A stretch of 64,000 bases of DNA from contig NZ_CP029488.1 in NCBI RefSeq assembly GCF_003177035.1, positions 744,001 to 808,000 on the forward strand, in the 5' to 3' direction. Every line of letters starts with the position of its first letter. Positions within the stretch are counted from its first letter, which is position 1. Below are positions 6,743-15,937 of this stretch, in pieces. The DNA comes from Salinisphaera sp. LB1 (GTDB lineage Bacteria > Pseudomonadota > Gammaproteobacteria > Nevskiales > Salinisphaeraceae). Below the pieces are notes generated by a model. The model was not told the origin of the DNA. It saw nothing but the letters and a program-made list of their open reading frames with translations, and made no database searches. A program made the translations under genes and the position numbers.

Positions 6743-8412
6743 TCGATCTGCTCTTCGATAGCGTTGCGGAGAAACGGTTCAGGATCGAACGCCTGCAGAT
6801 AGGCGGTCACCTCGGCGCCCGGCATGGGCCGCGAGAAATAATAGCCCTGCACGCTGTAGCCACCGCTCGCACGGATGACAGCGAACTGATGTGGCGTCTC
6901 CACGCCCTCGGCTACGGTCGTCATGTCGAGGCTGGACCCGATGACCAAAATGGCGGAGATCAACGCCTGCGAGCGGGACGAGCACTCACTCTGCACGAAC
7001 GACTTATCGATCTTGATCTTGGAAAAAGGAAAACTGTTGAGATAGCTGAGCGAGGCATAACCGGTGCCGAAATCATCCAGGGCGATCGACACGCCCATGC
7101 GATGCAGCGTCCACAACCGCTCCAGCACATTGGGCGATTGGGCCAGCATCACGCCTTCGGTGATCTCGATCTCGAGCCGGGAGGCCGCCAGCCCGCTATC
7201 CTCGAGGGCGGCGACCACGATTCCGATCAGGTCGTCGCTGTAAAACTGCACCGGAGAGACGTTAACCGCCACGGTGAGACCCGGATCGGTCCAACCGGCC
7301 GCGTCGGCGCAGGCGTTGCGGATCACCCAGGCACCGATCGCATGGATCTCGCCGATCTCTTCGGCCACCGGAATGAACACGGCCGGCGATACCGACCCGC
7401 GTCGGGGATGAGTCCAACGCAGCAATGCCTCAAACCCCAGAATGCGGCCGTCGCAAGTGCAATTCTGCGGCTGATAGACCAGTTCGAACTGGCGCAGCGC
7501 GAGCGCCCGCCGCAGATCTATCTCGAGCTGGCGCCTGGCCATCGCCCGGGCCTCGTAAGCCGGTTCGAATACACAATGTCGGCCGCGACCGCGCCCCTTG
7601 GCCTCGTACAGAGCGAGGTTGGCATGCTTGAGCAGATCATCCACTGCTGCGGTTCCGTGACCGAACATGGCAACGCCGATACTGGCGCTGATATCGATCT
7701 GGTGACCATCGACCAGAAACGGCCGACTCATCACTTCGGTGAGACGATTCGCCAGACTGTGGGCGGCATCCGGCTGGCGCGCATCGGGCTGCAACACGAG
7801 GAACTCGTCGCCACCGAGCCGTATCAGCACATCGTCCTCGCGCGTCAGCGCGCGCAGCCGATTCGCCGTGAGCTGCAGTAGCTCGTCGCCCACCGTATGC
7901 CCGAGCGTGTCGTTGACCTGCTTGAAGCGATCAAGGTCGATGACCAATACCGCCAACGCCGGCCGCGCGCCGCGCTCGACCAGCTTCGCCAGGCAGCGCT
8001 CGTACATCAGTCGGTTGCCGAGCCCGGTCAACGGGTCAAGTTGACCCGCCAATGCGCGTTCGTCGGCGACCGCCCAACCCTGACCGGCGACCACCAGCCT
8101 CAGCCCGTCGCAGCGTTCCCCTAGATACAGCGTGACCGGGTCCGCCGCCCGGACATCCAGCGTCAACGCGCCCGCCTCGCTCGCAATCAGCAGACGCTCC
8201 AACCGACGCCCGATTTCGGCATCGAGACCTCGCGCCCAGTTCGTTATCGCCAGTGCACCGGAGGCGGTTTCGAGCGCCATCACCTTGTGAAATGCCGGGT
8301 TGGCATAAATCACCACGTTGCGATCGTCGAGCAACGCAAGCCCGGTGCCGAGGCGTTCCCAGCACTGCGTTTCGGTCATCGGCCGTTCCAGCTGTAGCGC
8401 AACAACATCCAT
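6739..8412 (-). CDS. Diguanylate cyclase/phosphodiesterase (PAS-like, GGDEF, EAL)
   Basis: A cytoplasmic c-di-GMP turnover protein of about 557 residues. The N-terminal roughly 130 residues look like a PAS-type sensor (GLALLDDRNVVIYANPAFHKVM). A GGDEF domain follows with DPLTGLGNR, DLDRFKQVND and an intact active site RLGGDEFLVL. The EAL domain has the catalytic GFEALLRW, ITEGVML, DDFGTGYASL, KIDKSFV and VAEGVET, so both activities look possible. The start at 8412 (MDVVALQLERP) is chosen; an ATG at 8379 preceded by GGAA is an alternative. It overlaps the downstream BLUF gene by 4 nt. This appears to be a light-linked c-di-GMP module split over two genes. Confidence 0.9.
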   Translation of the reverse strand: MDVVALQLERPMTETQCWERLGTGLALLDDRNVVIYANPAFHKVMALETASGALAITNWARGLDAEIGRRLERLLIASEAGALTLDVRAADPVTLYLGERCDGLRLVVAGQGWAVADERALAGQLDPLTGLGNRLMYERCLAKLVERGARPALAVLVIDLDRFKQVNDTLGHTVGDELLQLTANRLRALTREDDVLIRLGGDEFLVLQPDARQPDAAHSLANRLTEVMSRPFLVDGHQIDISASIGVAMFGHGTAAVDDLLKHANLALYEAKGRGRGRHCVFEPAYEARAMARRQLEIDLRRALALRQFELVYQPQNCTCDGRILGFEALLRWTHPRRGSVSPAVFIPVAEEIGEIHAIGAWVIRNACADAAGWTDPGLTVAVNVSPVQFYSDDLIGIVVAALEDSGLAASRLEIEITEGVMLAQSPNVLERLWTLHRMGVSIALDDFGTGYASLSYLNSFPFSKIKIDKSFVQSECSSRSQALISAILVIGSSLDMTTVAEGVETPHQFAVIRASGGYSVQGYYFSRPMPGAEVTAYLQAFDPEPFLRNAIEEQIE

Positions 8413-8502
8413 CGCGCTGGCGTATATGACTGAAATATGTATCGGCCGCGTGCGCCTAATGTGTAGAGCACAATCAAATACGGACGCCAAACCGGCCCGC
8501 GC

Positions 8503-10935
8503 TCAGTTCTTCGTCGCCAGCCTGTAGGCGATCACATAGTCGCCCGCTGTCACGCCGAACGTGCCGTGGCCACCGGCGGTCACCAGCAGATACTGCCGGC
8601 CCCCGGCTTCATAGGTCATCGGCGTGGCATGGCCGCCGGCCGGGAGTTGCGCCTGCCAGAGCTGTCGGCCGGTCGCCATGGCGTAGGCGCGCACGTAACC
8701 GTCCAGCGTGCCCGTTTCGAAGGCCACGCCGCCGGCGGTGGCGATCGGTCCGCCGAGCGCCGGCACGCCCACCGGCCGCGGTCGCGGCAAGACCGGGGTG
8801 CGATCGCGCGCGGCCCCGCTGGCATGGCGCCAGGCGATCCGGCGCTTCTGCAGATCGATACCGGCGACGTCGCCCCAGGACGGTGCCTGACAGGGCAGAC
8901 CGAGTGGCGATATGAACGGCTGGGTCTTCACGGCATACGGCGCGCCCGTATTCGGCTGCGGCCCCTCGGTCCCGGAACCGGTCTTTTCCTGTCGTTTCGC
9001 CGGCTCACGCGGCACCAGCCGGCGCACGAAGGCAAGGTCCGTGGGCGCGATGAACAGACTCTGATCCGCCGGATCGACAGCCACGCCGCCCCAGTTCATG
9101 ACGCCGGCGTTGCCGGGATACGAAATCGAGCCCTTGCGCGACGGCGGCGTGAACGGGCCGTCGTAACGCAGCGCGTGGAACCGGATGCGGCACGCCAGTT
9201 GATCGAACGGCGTGACGCCCCACATGTCGGCACCGGTCAGCCGTGGTGGCAGGAAGTTCAACGCCGAATGCGGCTGGGTCGGCGCGGTATGGACACCGGC
9301 CACGGCGTCCTGCGGCGCGGGCCGTTCGTGGATCGGCACCACCGGCTTGCCGGTCACCCGATTGAACACATACAGCTGCCCCTGCTTGGTCGGCTGGATC
9401 ACCACCGGCTGCATGCCCTGGTGCCGTGTGGCCATATCGGTCAGCACCGGCTGGGCCGGCGGACCCATGTTCCAGAGATCGTGATGGGTCAGCTGCCGGT
9501 GCCAGGCCACCTGCCCGGTCTTGACATGCAGCGCGACCAGCGACGCACTGTATTTTTTGTCCGCGGCCGAGCGCTGGCCGCCGAACTGACCGGGCCTGGC
9601 ATTGCCGACCGGCAGGTACAGCAGGCCGCGCTTGAGGTCGGCGCTCATCGGTGCCCGGACGTTCGGCGCGTTGCGCGTGTCGCGCTGGCTCGGCCCGGTC
9701 GGATTGCCGGCGTCCCAGCGCCACACCTGCTTGCCCGTCCTGGCATCGTAGGCGCGCACCACGCCCGAGGGCTCGTCGGTCGAACCATTGTCGATGACGC
9801 GGCCGCCGACGATCACCAGACCGTCGGCCACCACGGGCGGCGAGGTCGAATAATAGCCGCCCGGCTTGAGCGGACGCTGGTGTCGGGCCAGATCGATCTG
9901 GCCGTCTTGGCCGAAATTCGCGCAACGCTGGCCGGTATCGGCATTGATCGCGATCAGGCGCGCATCCGCGGTTGGCAGGAATATCCGGCGCGGACAGGTC
10001 TGTGCCACCGGCGCGTTCTGGGTGTTGTTCTTGTCCGCGACCGGCTTGACGTCGGCGGCCCCGTCTTGTTTCGGCTCGCTGGCGGCCTGATACGCCACGC
10101 CGCGGCAGGTCATGCGGGCCCGGCCCGGGGAATTTTTCGCGCTCTGCTGCCTGAGCTGCGTGTTGTAGCGCCAACGGATGCGGCCGGTTTCGGGATCGAG
10201 TGCCAGCAGCTTGCTGTGCGGCGTGCAGACGTAGAGCGTGTGATTGACCTTGAGCGGCGTGTTCTCGTCGGTGCGCCCGGCCGCATCGTGCGCCCCGGGC
10301 CGATCCCCGGTCCGGATCTTCCAGGCCACCTTGAGCCGGCCGACGTTTTTCGTGTTGATCTGATCGAGCCGCGAGTAATGCGTACCGGCATCGGTGCCGC
10401 CATAGGACGGCCAATCCACCCCGGCGGCGTATGCCGGTTTCACCGGATGATCGCGATGGGCCGGGATCCGGCCGGTCAGGCTGCCGGGATCGGGCGTGAA
10501 CTGGCTGCCGACGGCGAGCCCGAAGACCGCCAGCACCGCGACCGCCAAGGTCGGGGTAGCCAGGCCATTGCCGGCTCGCCGCCGGCGCGCGGCCAGCGGC
10601 CGGCGAATCCACGGCAACAGCAGGATCGCGCCGATCACGGCCCATAGCGGCAGCCGCGGCACTAGCGCCCACCCAAAAAAGCCGATCTCGTAGACCGACC
10701 ACACGGTCGAAGCCATCAGAATCAGGCCGTACAAGCCGAGTGCGGATGAACGCGCGGCGATGAACAGCACGCCGTCGAGCGCGAGCGCCGCCCCGGCGAT
10801 GGCGTAGTACGCCGAGCCGCCGACCATGACGAGCTTGATGCCGCCGGCGAGCAGAGCCAGACCGGCCAGCAGCAGGACGAGGCCGATACACACCGGCAGG
10901 AAACGTGACGGCAGGCGTTGGTCGGTGTCGTTCAT
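8503..10935 (-). CDS. gcd: Membrane-bound PQQ-dependent glucose dehydrogenase
   Basis: An 810-residue quinoprotein oxidising glucose to gluconolactone in the periplasm and passing electrons to ubiquinone. Five N-terminal membrane helices (about residues 10-140) precede a periplasmic beta-propeller. Propeller signatures include DWPSYGGTDAGTHYSRLDQI, VAWKIRTGD, NHTLYVCTPHSKLLALDPETG, HHDLWNMGPPAQPVL and the C-terminal GGHGTFGVTAGDYVIAYRL. Size matches E. coli Gcd (796). The ATG at 10935 has GGGA 8 nt upstream and puts the first helix right after a short charged tail. No pqq biosynthesis genes occur in the window, so the cofactor must come from elsewhere. Confidence 0.93.
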   Translation of the reverse strand: MNDTDQRLPSRFLPVCIGLVLLLAGLALLAGGIKLVMVGGSAYYAIAGAALALDGVLFIAARSSALGLYGLILMASTVWSVYEIGFFGWALVPRLPLWAVIGAILLLPWIRRPLAARRRRAGNGLATPTLAVAVLAVFGLAVGSQFTPDPGSLTGRIPAHRDHPVKPAYAAGVDWPSYGGTDAGTHYSRLDQINTKNVGRLKVAWKIRTGDRPGAHDAAGRTDENTPLKVNHTLYVCTPHSKLLALDPETGRIRWRYNTQLRQQSAKNSPGRARMTCRGVAYQAASEPKQDGAADVKPVADKNNTQNAPVAQTCPRRIFLPTADARLIAINADTGQRCANFGQDGQIDLARHQRPLKPGGYYSTSPPVVADGLVIVGGRVIDNGSTDEPSGVVRAYDARTGKQVWRWDAGNPTGPSQRDTRNAPNVRAPMSADLKRGLLYLPVGNARPGQFGGQRSAADKKYSASLVALHVKTGQVAWHRQLTHHDLWNMGPPAQPVLTDMATRHQGMQPVVIQPTKQGQLYVFNRVTGKPVVPIHERPAPQDAVAGVHTAPTQPHSALNFLPPRLTGADMWGVTPFDQLACRIRFHALRYDGPFTPPSRKGSISYPGNAGVMNWGGVAVDPADQSLFIAPTDLAFVRRLVPREPAKRQEKTGSGTEGPQPNTGAPYAVKTQPFISPLGLPCQAPSWGDVAGIDLQKRRIAWRHASGAARDRTPVLPRPRPVGVPALGGPIATAGGVAFETGTLDGYVRAYAMATGRQLWQAQLPAGGHATPMTYEAGGRQYLLVTAGGHGTFGVTAGDYVIAYRLATKN

Positions 10936-11179
10936 GAGGTCATCCCGAGGGCGATGCAATCGCGCGCGCGCCGAACCAGCGCCGGGCGGCACCATCTACG
11001 ACCCGGGCCCGAGCCTGTCGACCGGCAACGGGTATCACGCCTGATTCGACGTTTGTCGAAGGCGGCGGACACGCTGTCGCACCCATTCGTCAAGCGTCGA
11101 CTTTTCACTTAGTAAACACAGGTATATGATCGCAAAATCGTTGTCGCCCCCTGTTAACAAACCACGCGAAAGAAGATCG

Positions 11180-11512
11180 ATGCGTCGCCCCCTCATTCTG
11201 GCCCCGATCCTGCTCATCGCCGCCCTTGCCGGCTGCCAGTCCGATAGTTCGATTTCCGCTTCCTCGCCCGAGGTGTCGCCTTGCAACCGGCTGCGCAACA
11301 TTAATGTGCCGGCGCAGGGCTTCGACGACACCGCCCATTCGCTGGTGCACACCACCGGCTGCTTCATCAAGACCGACCTCGCCGACACCGGCTCGATCCA
11401 CGTGGCTGCAGTATCCGGCCACCTGTCGATCGCTGCGGCGCTGTCGCGGGCGCTGGCGCCGACCCAGCTGCAGGTGACTCAGAACGGCGACACGCTGATC
11501 GTGCATTCCTGA
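11180..11512 (+). CDS. Lipoprotein with a stand-alone STN domain
   Basis: A 110-residue predicted lipoprotein. The signal peptide MRRPLILAPILLIAALAGC ends in lipobox LAGC, so it is expected to be lipid-anchored. The mature part after a Ser-rich linker contains NVPAQGFDDTAHSLVHTTG..., then VSGHLSIAAALSRALAPTQLQVTQNGDTLIV, which fits the secretin/TonB short N-terminal (STN) fold found at the front of secretins, TonB receptors and FecR-signalling receptors. Here the domain stands alone, with no barrel or secretin after it. The start at 11180 has an AGAAG Shine-Dalgarno; the upstream ATG at 11126 would bury the signal peptide. Partner unknown. Confidence 0.7.
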   Translation: MRRPLILAPILLIAALAGCQSDSSISASSPEVSPCNRLRNINVPAQGFDDTAHSLVHTTGCFIKTDLADTGSIHVAAVSGHLSIAAALSRALAPTQLQVTQNGDTLIVHS

Positions 11513-11529
11513 ACCGGCAACCGGGTTTG

Positions 11530-11562
11530 GGGCCTGTTGCCGTTTCGTGCGAGTCCGCGCCT
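11530..11562. repeat. Half copy of the inverted-repeat element
   Basis: GGGCCTGTTGCCGTTTCGT (11530-11548) followed by GCGAGTCCGCGCC matches, in reverse complement, about 31 bp of the right end of copy 2 with two mismatches. The flanking CTAG and the other end are missing. It abuts the truncated SDR gene directly. Confidence 0.75.
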
Positions 11563-11683
11563 GCCCGCCCGCGGCCTCGACCTGTGCGGCCGTGGCCAGC
11601 GTCAAAGCAAAGCGGCGGCCCAGCCCGCTGCCCGCGCCGGTTACCAGCGCGCCCCGGTCATCCAGACGAAAATTGTCCAGCAC
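11561..11683 (-). pseudogene. Short-chain dehydrogenase remnant truncated at a repeat end
   Basis: A GTG start with a strong Shine-Dalgarno (GGGAGG, 3-4 nt away) opens LDNFRLDDRGALVTGAGSGLGRRFALTLA, the classic SDR nucleotide-binding start with the TGAGSGLG motif. The sequence then jumps to TAAQVEAAGGQ, normally found about 30 residues later, and runs straight into the repeat, read as ARTRTKRQQA. An internal deletion plus fusion to the element therefore removed most of the gene, including the Tyr-x-x-x-Lys active site. Expression signals look intact, so a short nonfunctional peptide might still be made. Confidence 0.75.
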
Positions 11684-11763
11684 CGCGCCTCCCGCTTGTC
11701 ATGTTCAGATCCCGAACGTGAGGCGTTGCCGCAGGCTCGTGCAAGCATCGCGCGCTCGGCGCA

Positions 11764-12681
11764 TCAATCGAGGGTCTCGCGTGCGATGCGCACGATGCGC
11801 TCGCGCAGCCAGCGATGCGCCGGGTCGTGATGATCGAGCGCGCCCCAGGCGATGCCGACCTGGAACTCGGGCAGTTCGACCGGCGGGTCGAGCACGGCAA
11901 GGCCGAGATGACGCGCCTGATAACGCGCGATGCGCGCCGGCAGGGTCGCGATCATATGGCTTTCGGCCACCAACTGGCGCGGCAATTGATAATGCCGGGT
12001 GAGCACGCTGATCTCGCGCGCCAGGCCGCGATCGGCCAGCACCTCGTCCAGGCGCGATAGGCCGATGCCGGTCTGGGTGATCAGAATATGCCGCTGGGCC
12101 AGGAAGGCCTCCAGCGTGAGTTCGCCGCCGGCGGCCGTTAGCGCCGGATGGTCGCTGCGAATCAGGCAGGCCAGCCGGTCCCGCCACAGCCGCTGGTGGT
12201 GAAAATTGGCGGGCAGCTGGCCGAACTGGTTGACCAGGACATCGGCCTCGCCGCGCTCGATCTGGCCGATGGCGTCGCCCGAGGCCGACAGGATATTGAG
12301 CGCAATGCCGGGCGCCTCGGTTTCCAGCACCGCGACCACATGCGGCATCAGCACCGAAGCGGCATAGTCCGTGATCAGGATGGTGAACAGGCGCTCGGCG
12401 GTGGCCGGATCGAACGCCCGGTTGGGCGCGATCGCGGCTTCCATCTGGGCGAGCGCGTTGCGCACCGGGCGCTGCAACTGCTCGGCGCGAGCCGTGGGCT
12501 GCATGCCGCCGGCGGTCCGCACCAGAATCGGATCGCCCAGCAGCTTGCGCAGACGCTTGAGCGCGTTGCTCATGGCCGGCTGGGTGATGTTCATGGCCTC
12601 GGCCGCCCGCGTGACACTGCGTTCGCGCAGCAGCGCATCCAGCATCACCAGCAGGTTGAGATCGACGTCGCGAATATTCAT
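11764..12681 (-). CDS. LysR-family transcriptional regulator
   Basis: A 305-residue DNA-binding regulator. The N-terminal helix-turn-helix reads NLLVMLDALLRERSVTRAAEAMNITQPAMSNALKRLRKLLGDPILVR, and a periplasmic-binding-protein-like effector domain follows (LFTILITDYAASVLMPHVV...). The N-terminus resembles the NodD/PcaQ-like branch (MNIRDVDLNLLVMLDALL). The ATG at 12681 gives the standard LysR length; longer in-frame starts add a non-conserved, Arg-rich extension. It is divergent from the CynX/NimT-type transporter at 12857 with a 175 bp gap, the arrangement expected if it controls that gene. Effector unknown. Confidence 0.9.
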   Translation of the reverse strand: MNIRDVDLNLLVMLDALLRERSVTRAAEAMNITQPAMSNALKRLRKLLGDPILVRTAGGMQPTARAEQLQRPVRNALAQMEAAIAPNRAFDPATAERLFTILITDYAASVLMPHVVAVLETEAPGIALNILSASGDAIGQIERGEADVLVNQFGQLPANFHHQRLWRDRLACLIRSDHPALTAAGGELTLEAFLAQRHILITQTGIGLSRLDEVLADRGLAREISVLTRHYQLPRQLVAESHMIATLPARIARYQARHLGLAVLDPPVELPEFQVGIAWGALDHHDPAHRWLRERIVRIARETLD

Positions 12682-12856
12682 CGGATGAATATAACGGGCC
12701 GCGGGCGCGCCACGCGAGACCGCCCGGATCGCGACTCTGGCCTCGGGGCCTGGTGTATTCATGACCCGCCCGCCGCCCCCTGTCGCGGCATCGAATGGGT
12801 GCATTGATCCACCGCCGACCGCAGAATAGCCCGCTCGCTCATCCACGCTGGCGTCC

Positions 12857-14050
12857 ATGACCGATTCACGCTCTGCGACCGAGCCGGCCGCGCGCCGGCT
12901 GCTGACCCTGACCGGCCTGCTGCTGGTCGCCCTGAATCTGCGCCCGGCGCTGACCAGCGTATCGCCGGTGCTCACGCGTATCGGCCACGATCTGGGTCTG
13001 GCCTCGGCCGGCCAGGGGCTGCTCACCACCCTGCCTGTGCTCTGCCTCGGGCTGGCGGCCCCGCTGGCACCGCGTCTGGCGCGCCGCGCGGGGCCCGAGC
13101 GCGCCGTGCTCCTAGTGCTGATCGCACTGGCGCTGGCCATACTCGGGCGGCCTTACAGCGGCGAGGCCGGGATGTTTATCGGCACCGCACTCGCCGGCGG
13201 CTGCATCGGTGTGCTGGGCGTACTGCTGCCCGGGCTGGTCAAGCGCGATTTCCCGAATAACGTCAGCGTGATGACCGGCCTGTACACCATGTCGCTTTGC
13301 CTGGGGGCCTCGCTGGCGGCCGGCGCGACGGAGCCGTTGCGGCTCGTGTTTTCCGGCGCCTGGCGCCCAGCGCTGGCGTTCTGGCTGGTGCTGGCCGTGA
13401 TTGCGGCCGTGGCCTGGATCGCGCAGATGCACGCCGTGCGCAAGCCGGCCGCGCCGTCGGGCGGGCCGCGCCGCGTGCATCGCGATCCGCTGGCCTGGCA
13501 GATCACGGCCTTCATGGGGCTACAGAGTTCGCTGGCCTATACCGTGTTCGGCTGGCTGCCGACGATTCTGTCGGATCGCGGCATGGCCGCCGTGTCGGCC
13601 GGACTCGCACTGTCGGTGTCGATTCTGGTGCAGCTGGCGAGCGCGATCATCGCGCCGGCGATCGGCGCCCGCATGCGTGATCAGCGCGCGGTACTCACCA
13701 CCGTCATGCTCACCACGTTGATCGGCCTGGGCGGCTGTCTGTATGCCCCGATCGGCAGCATCTGGTTCTGGGTGGTCGTGCTCGGGCTCGGTCAGGGCGG
13801 CACCTTCAGCATGGCGTTGACGCTGCTCGCGCTGCGGGCACCGAATGCCGAAACCGCCGCCGAACTGTCGGGCATGGCCCAGGGTGTGGGTTATGTGCTG
13901 GCTGCGCTGGGCCCGCTCGCGGTGGGCCTGATTCACCAGTTCTTCGGCAGTTGGTCGGCGGTCGGCGTGCTGGTCGGGCTGATCGGACTGGCGGCCATTG
14001 CCGCCGGCCTGGGCGCGGGGCGCGATCGCCTGGTCACGGCGCACCACTGA
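12857..14050 (+). CDS. MFS transporter, CynX/NimT (cyanate/nitroimidazole) type
   Basis: A 397-residue inner-membrane carrier with about 12 helices. The start of helix 1 reads LLVALNLRPALTSVSPVLTRIGHDLGL, characteristic of the CynX/YeaN family, with GLAAPLAPRLARRAGPERAV in the first loop and GLYTMSLCLGASLAAG in the middle. Family members move small organic anions or drugs such as cyanate or nitroimidazoles; the substrate here is not visible. It is divergent from a LysR regulator that probably controls it. No cyanase gene is nearby. Confidence 0.85.
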   Translation: MTDSRSATEPAARRLLTLTGLLLVALNLRPALTSVSPVLTRIGHDLGLASAGQGLLTTLPVLCLGLAAPLAPRLARRAGPERAVLLVLIALALAILGRPYSGEAGMFIGTALAGGCIGVLGVLLPGLVKRDFPNNVSVMTGLYTMSLCLGASLAAGATEPLRLVFSGAWRPALAFWLVLAVIAAVAWIAQMHAVRKPAAPSGGPRRVHRDPLAWQITAFMGLQSSLAYTVFGWLPTILSDRGMAAVSAGLALSVSILVQLASAIIAPAIGARMRDQRAVLTTVMLTTLIGLGGCLYAPIGSIWFWVVVLGLGQGGTFSMALTLLALRAPNAETAAELSGMAQGVGYVLAALGPLAVGLIHQFFGSWSAVGVLVGLIGLAAIAAGLGAGRDRLVTAHH

Positions 14051-14157
14051 ACGGCGCACGCCGCTATCGGCCGATTCTGCCGCGCGCTTCGACCGTCAAG
14101 ATGACAGGCGCCGGGCGACCGGGCCTCGTGCCGAAACCATCCGGCGACGTAACCCGC

Positions 14158-14952
14158 TCAGCCGGGCACGCGCCATTCGTATCTGATGTCTTGCGCATCG
14201 CCGGCCGCGAACGACCACAGGCTGTCATCGGAGGCGGCCGCGATCGACAGCCGGCCCCGCGGCAGGAACACGCCGGTATCGAGCCAGCGGGTATTGCCGC
14301 AGGCCACGGCCGACGGCATCGGCGTATGGCCGAAGAACACGCGATCGATGCCGGCGACATCGATCTCGCCACGTGGGCGCCGTCCCTCGACCTTGCCCAG
14401 AATCTTGCCCGCCCGATCGCGGCTCCACAGGGCGTACTGCAGTATCGACGACCCGGCGGCAGCATCGGCGATGGCGGCCGTGGTGGCCGGCCAGCTCGCC
14501 GCCGGCACATCGGCATGGAGCAGCCCGATCTGCCGGCCATCGGCCAGCTCCACAGCCAGCGCGTACGGCAGTGCGGCGAAGGCCGCAAGCAATGGGCGGG
14601 CCCGGTTCTCGTCCAGGCTTTCGAACCAATGCCCGCCATTCTGGTACCAGAGCGCGCGCGCCGCCGGGTCGGCCGCGTCGCCGCCCACACCCACGGCATC
14701 CAGCATCATCTGTTCGTGGTTGCCGCGTACGGCGAAGAACCAGGGCTGACGCAGGAAATCCGCCGCGCGGTGGCTTTCCGGTCCCCGGTCGACGAGATCG
14801 CCCACCGACAGCAAGCGATCGCGATGGATATCGAAGCCGAGATGCGACAGCGCGGCTTCCAGCACTGGGAAATAGCCATGGATATCGCCGACGATATAAT
14901 CCTCGCCCCGGGTGTTCGGCGGTAGCCGTTGGATACGTGACGCACTCTGCAT
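14158..14952 (-). CDS. PPP-family metallophosphoesterase
   Basis: A 264-residue cytosolic phosphatase with all di-metal site motifs of the PPP family: GDIHG (near residue 22), GDLVDRG (near 51), GNHE (near 77), LLHAD and GHTPMP. These match the bacterial protein Ser/Thr phosphatase and diadenosine tetraphosphatase group (PrpA/B, ApaH), but ApaH-specific features are not obvious. The ATG at 14952 is chosen; an in-frame start at 15066 would add a basic 38-residue leader with no family match. It converges with the MFS gene, with about 107 bp between them. Substrate unknown: phosphoprotein or nucleotide. Confidence 0.82.
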   Translation of the reverse strand: MQSASRIQRLPPNTRGEDYIVGDIHGYFPVLEAALSHLGFDIHRDRLLSVGDLVDRGPESHRAADFLRQPWFFAVRGNHEQMMLDAVGVGGDAADPAARALWYQNGGHWFESLDENRARPLLAAFAALPYALAVELADGRQIGLLHADVPAASWPATTAAIADAAAGSSILQYALWSRDRAGKILGKVEGRRPRGEIDVAGIDRVFFGHTPMPSAVACGNTRWLDTGVFLPRGRLSIAAASDDSLWSFAAGDAQDIRYEWRVPG

Positions 14953-15064
14953 GGACCAAGCATCCCATGCCCGGCCCCGGCGCGTGAAGAGACGCCGGCC
15001 CAGGGCGCGTCCGGGCGCGTAATGTTGCCGCATCGCGCCGGTTACGGGCCAGCCGACGCGAGAC

Positions 15065-15095
15065 AAAACCGGCCGCCTCGCCGGCGGCCGGTTTG
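15065..15095 (-). terminator. Terminator after the SDR gene
   Basis: AACCGGCCGCC and GGCGGCCGGTT form an 11 bp stem with a 5 nt loop just past the stop of the SDR gene at 15118. The minus-strand read ends in a short T run (TTTTGTC). Confidence 0.75.
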
Positions 15096-15117
15096 ATTCA
15101 AGCGCTAATGCGCTGGC

Positions 15118-15852
15118 TTACGGCGAGACCTGCTTGGTCGGCATGACCAGGATTTCCTGGGCGTTGACGTGGCCGGGCTGGGCGAAGGCATAGACCAGCG
15201 AACTGGCGATGTCCTCGGGGTGCAGCGCATCGACCTTGTCGCGGCGCTCCTGCATGGCCTCCTCGCTCACGTTGAAGCCCCAGTTGGTATAGACCGCCCC
15301 GGGTTCGATCAGCGATACGCGGATACCGTCGCCACCCAGCTCCTTGCGCAGGGTGTCGTGGAAACCGACCACGGCGAACTTGGTCGCGCAGTAGACCGAC
15401 CAGCCGGGCACGCCGAAGCGGCCACCGACACTCGAGACGGTCGAGATCATCGGCGCCTCGCGCCCCTTCATCAGCGGGATCGCGGCCTGGGTGCAGTTGA
15501 GAACGCCGTACAGATTGGCGTCGATCTGCTTCTTCCATTCCTCCGGCTTGGACTCGGCGAACGGGTCGTTGTAGCCGACACCGGCGTTGTTGAACATCAG
15601 ATCCACCGCGCCGTAGTCGGCCTTGATGCGCTCGAACAGCCGGGCCACGGCCTCGGCATCGCCGACATCGGTGGGCATGGCGCTCGCCTTGGCGCCGAGT
15701 TCCTCGGCGAGTTTTTCGATCTTGTCGGCGCTGCGCGCGACGAGGATGACTTGGGCGCCTTCGGCGACCAGCGCCCGCGCCGTGGCTTCACCGATGCCGC
15801 TGGAGGCGCCGGTGATGACACAGATATTGTCGGTCAGATCGCGATATTGCAT
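15118..15852 (-). CDS. SDR-family NAD(P)-dependent oxidoreductase
   Basis: A 244-residue classical short-chain dehydrogenase. The cofactor motif TGASSGIG lies at residues 14-21, the NNAG motif at about 90-93, catalytic Ser in STVSSVGGRFG, and YCATK supplies the catalytic Tyr and Lys. Basic residues after strand 2 (ARSADK) suggest NADPH. The C-terminus ILVMPTKQVSP resembles the YdfG/clavaldehyde-type SDRs, which usually reduce small aldehydes or 3-hydroxy acids. It is a single gene with its own terminator. Substrate is unknown. Confidence 0.88.
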   Translation of the reverse strand: MQYRDLTDNICVITGASSGIGEATARALVAEGAQVILVARSADKIEKLAEELGAKASAMPTDVGDAEAVARLFERIKADYGAVDLMFNNAGVGYNDPFAESKPEEWKKQIDANLYGVLNCTQAAIPLMKGREAPMISTVSSVGGRFGVPGWSVYCATKFAVVGFHDTLRKELGGDGIRVSLIEPGAVYTNWGFNVSEEAMQERRDKVDALHPEDIASSLVYAFAQPGHVNAQEILVMPTKQVSP

Positions 15853-15937
15853 TGGCAGGGATCCTTTAATCGGCCACGCGTCATGGCGCGGCCATTGAAG
15901 TGTTGACCCTCAGAACCTTGCGCGCGATCGACTTTTT

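Noticed and set aside
8566-10647. 693-codon ORF opposite the glucose dehydrogenase gene
   Set aside because: Its composition (His/Arg/Gly/Pro-rich) and lack of motifs mark it as an antisense shadow of gcd.
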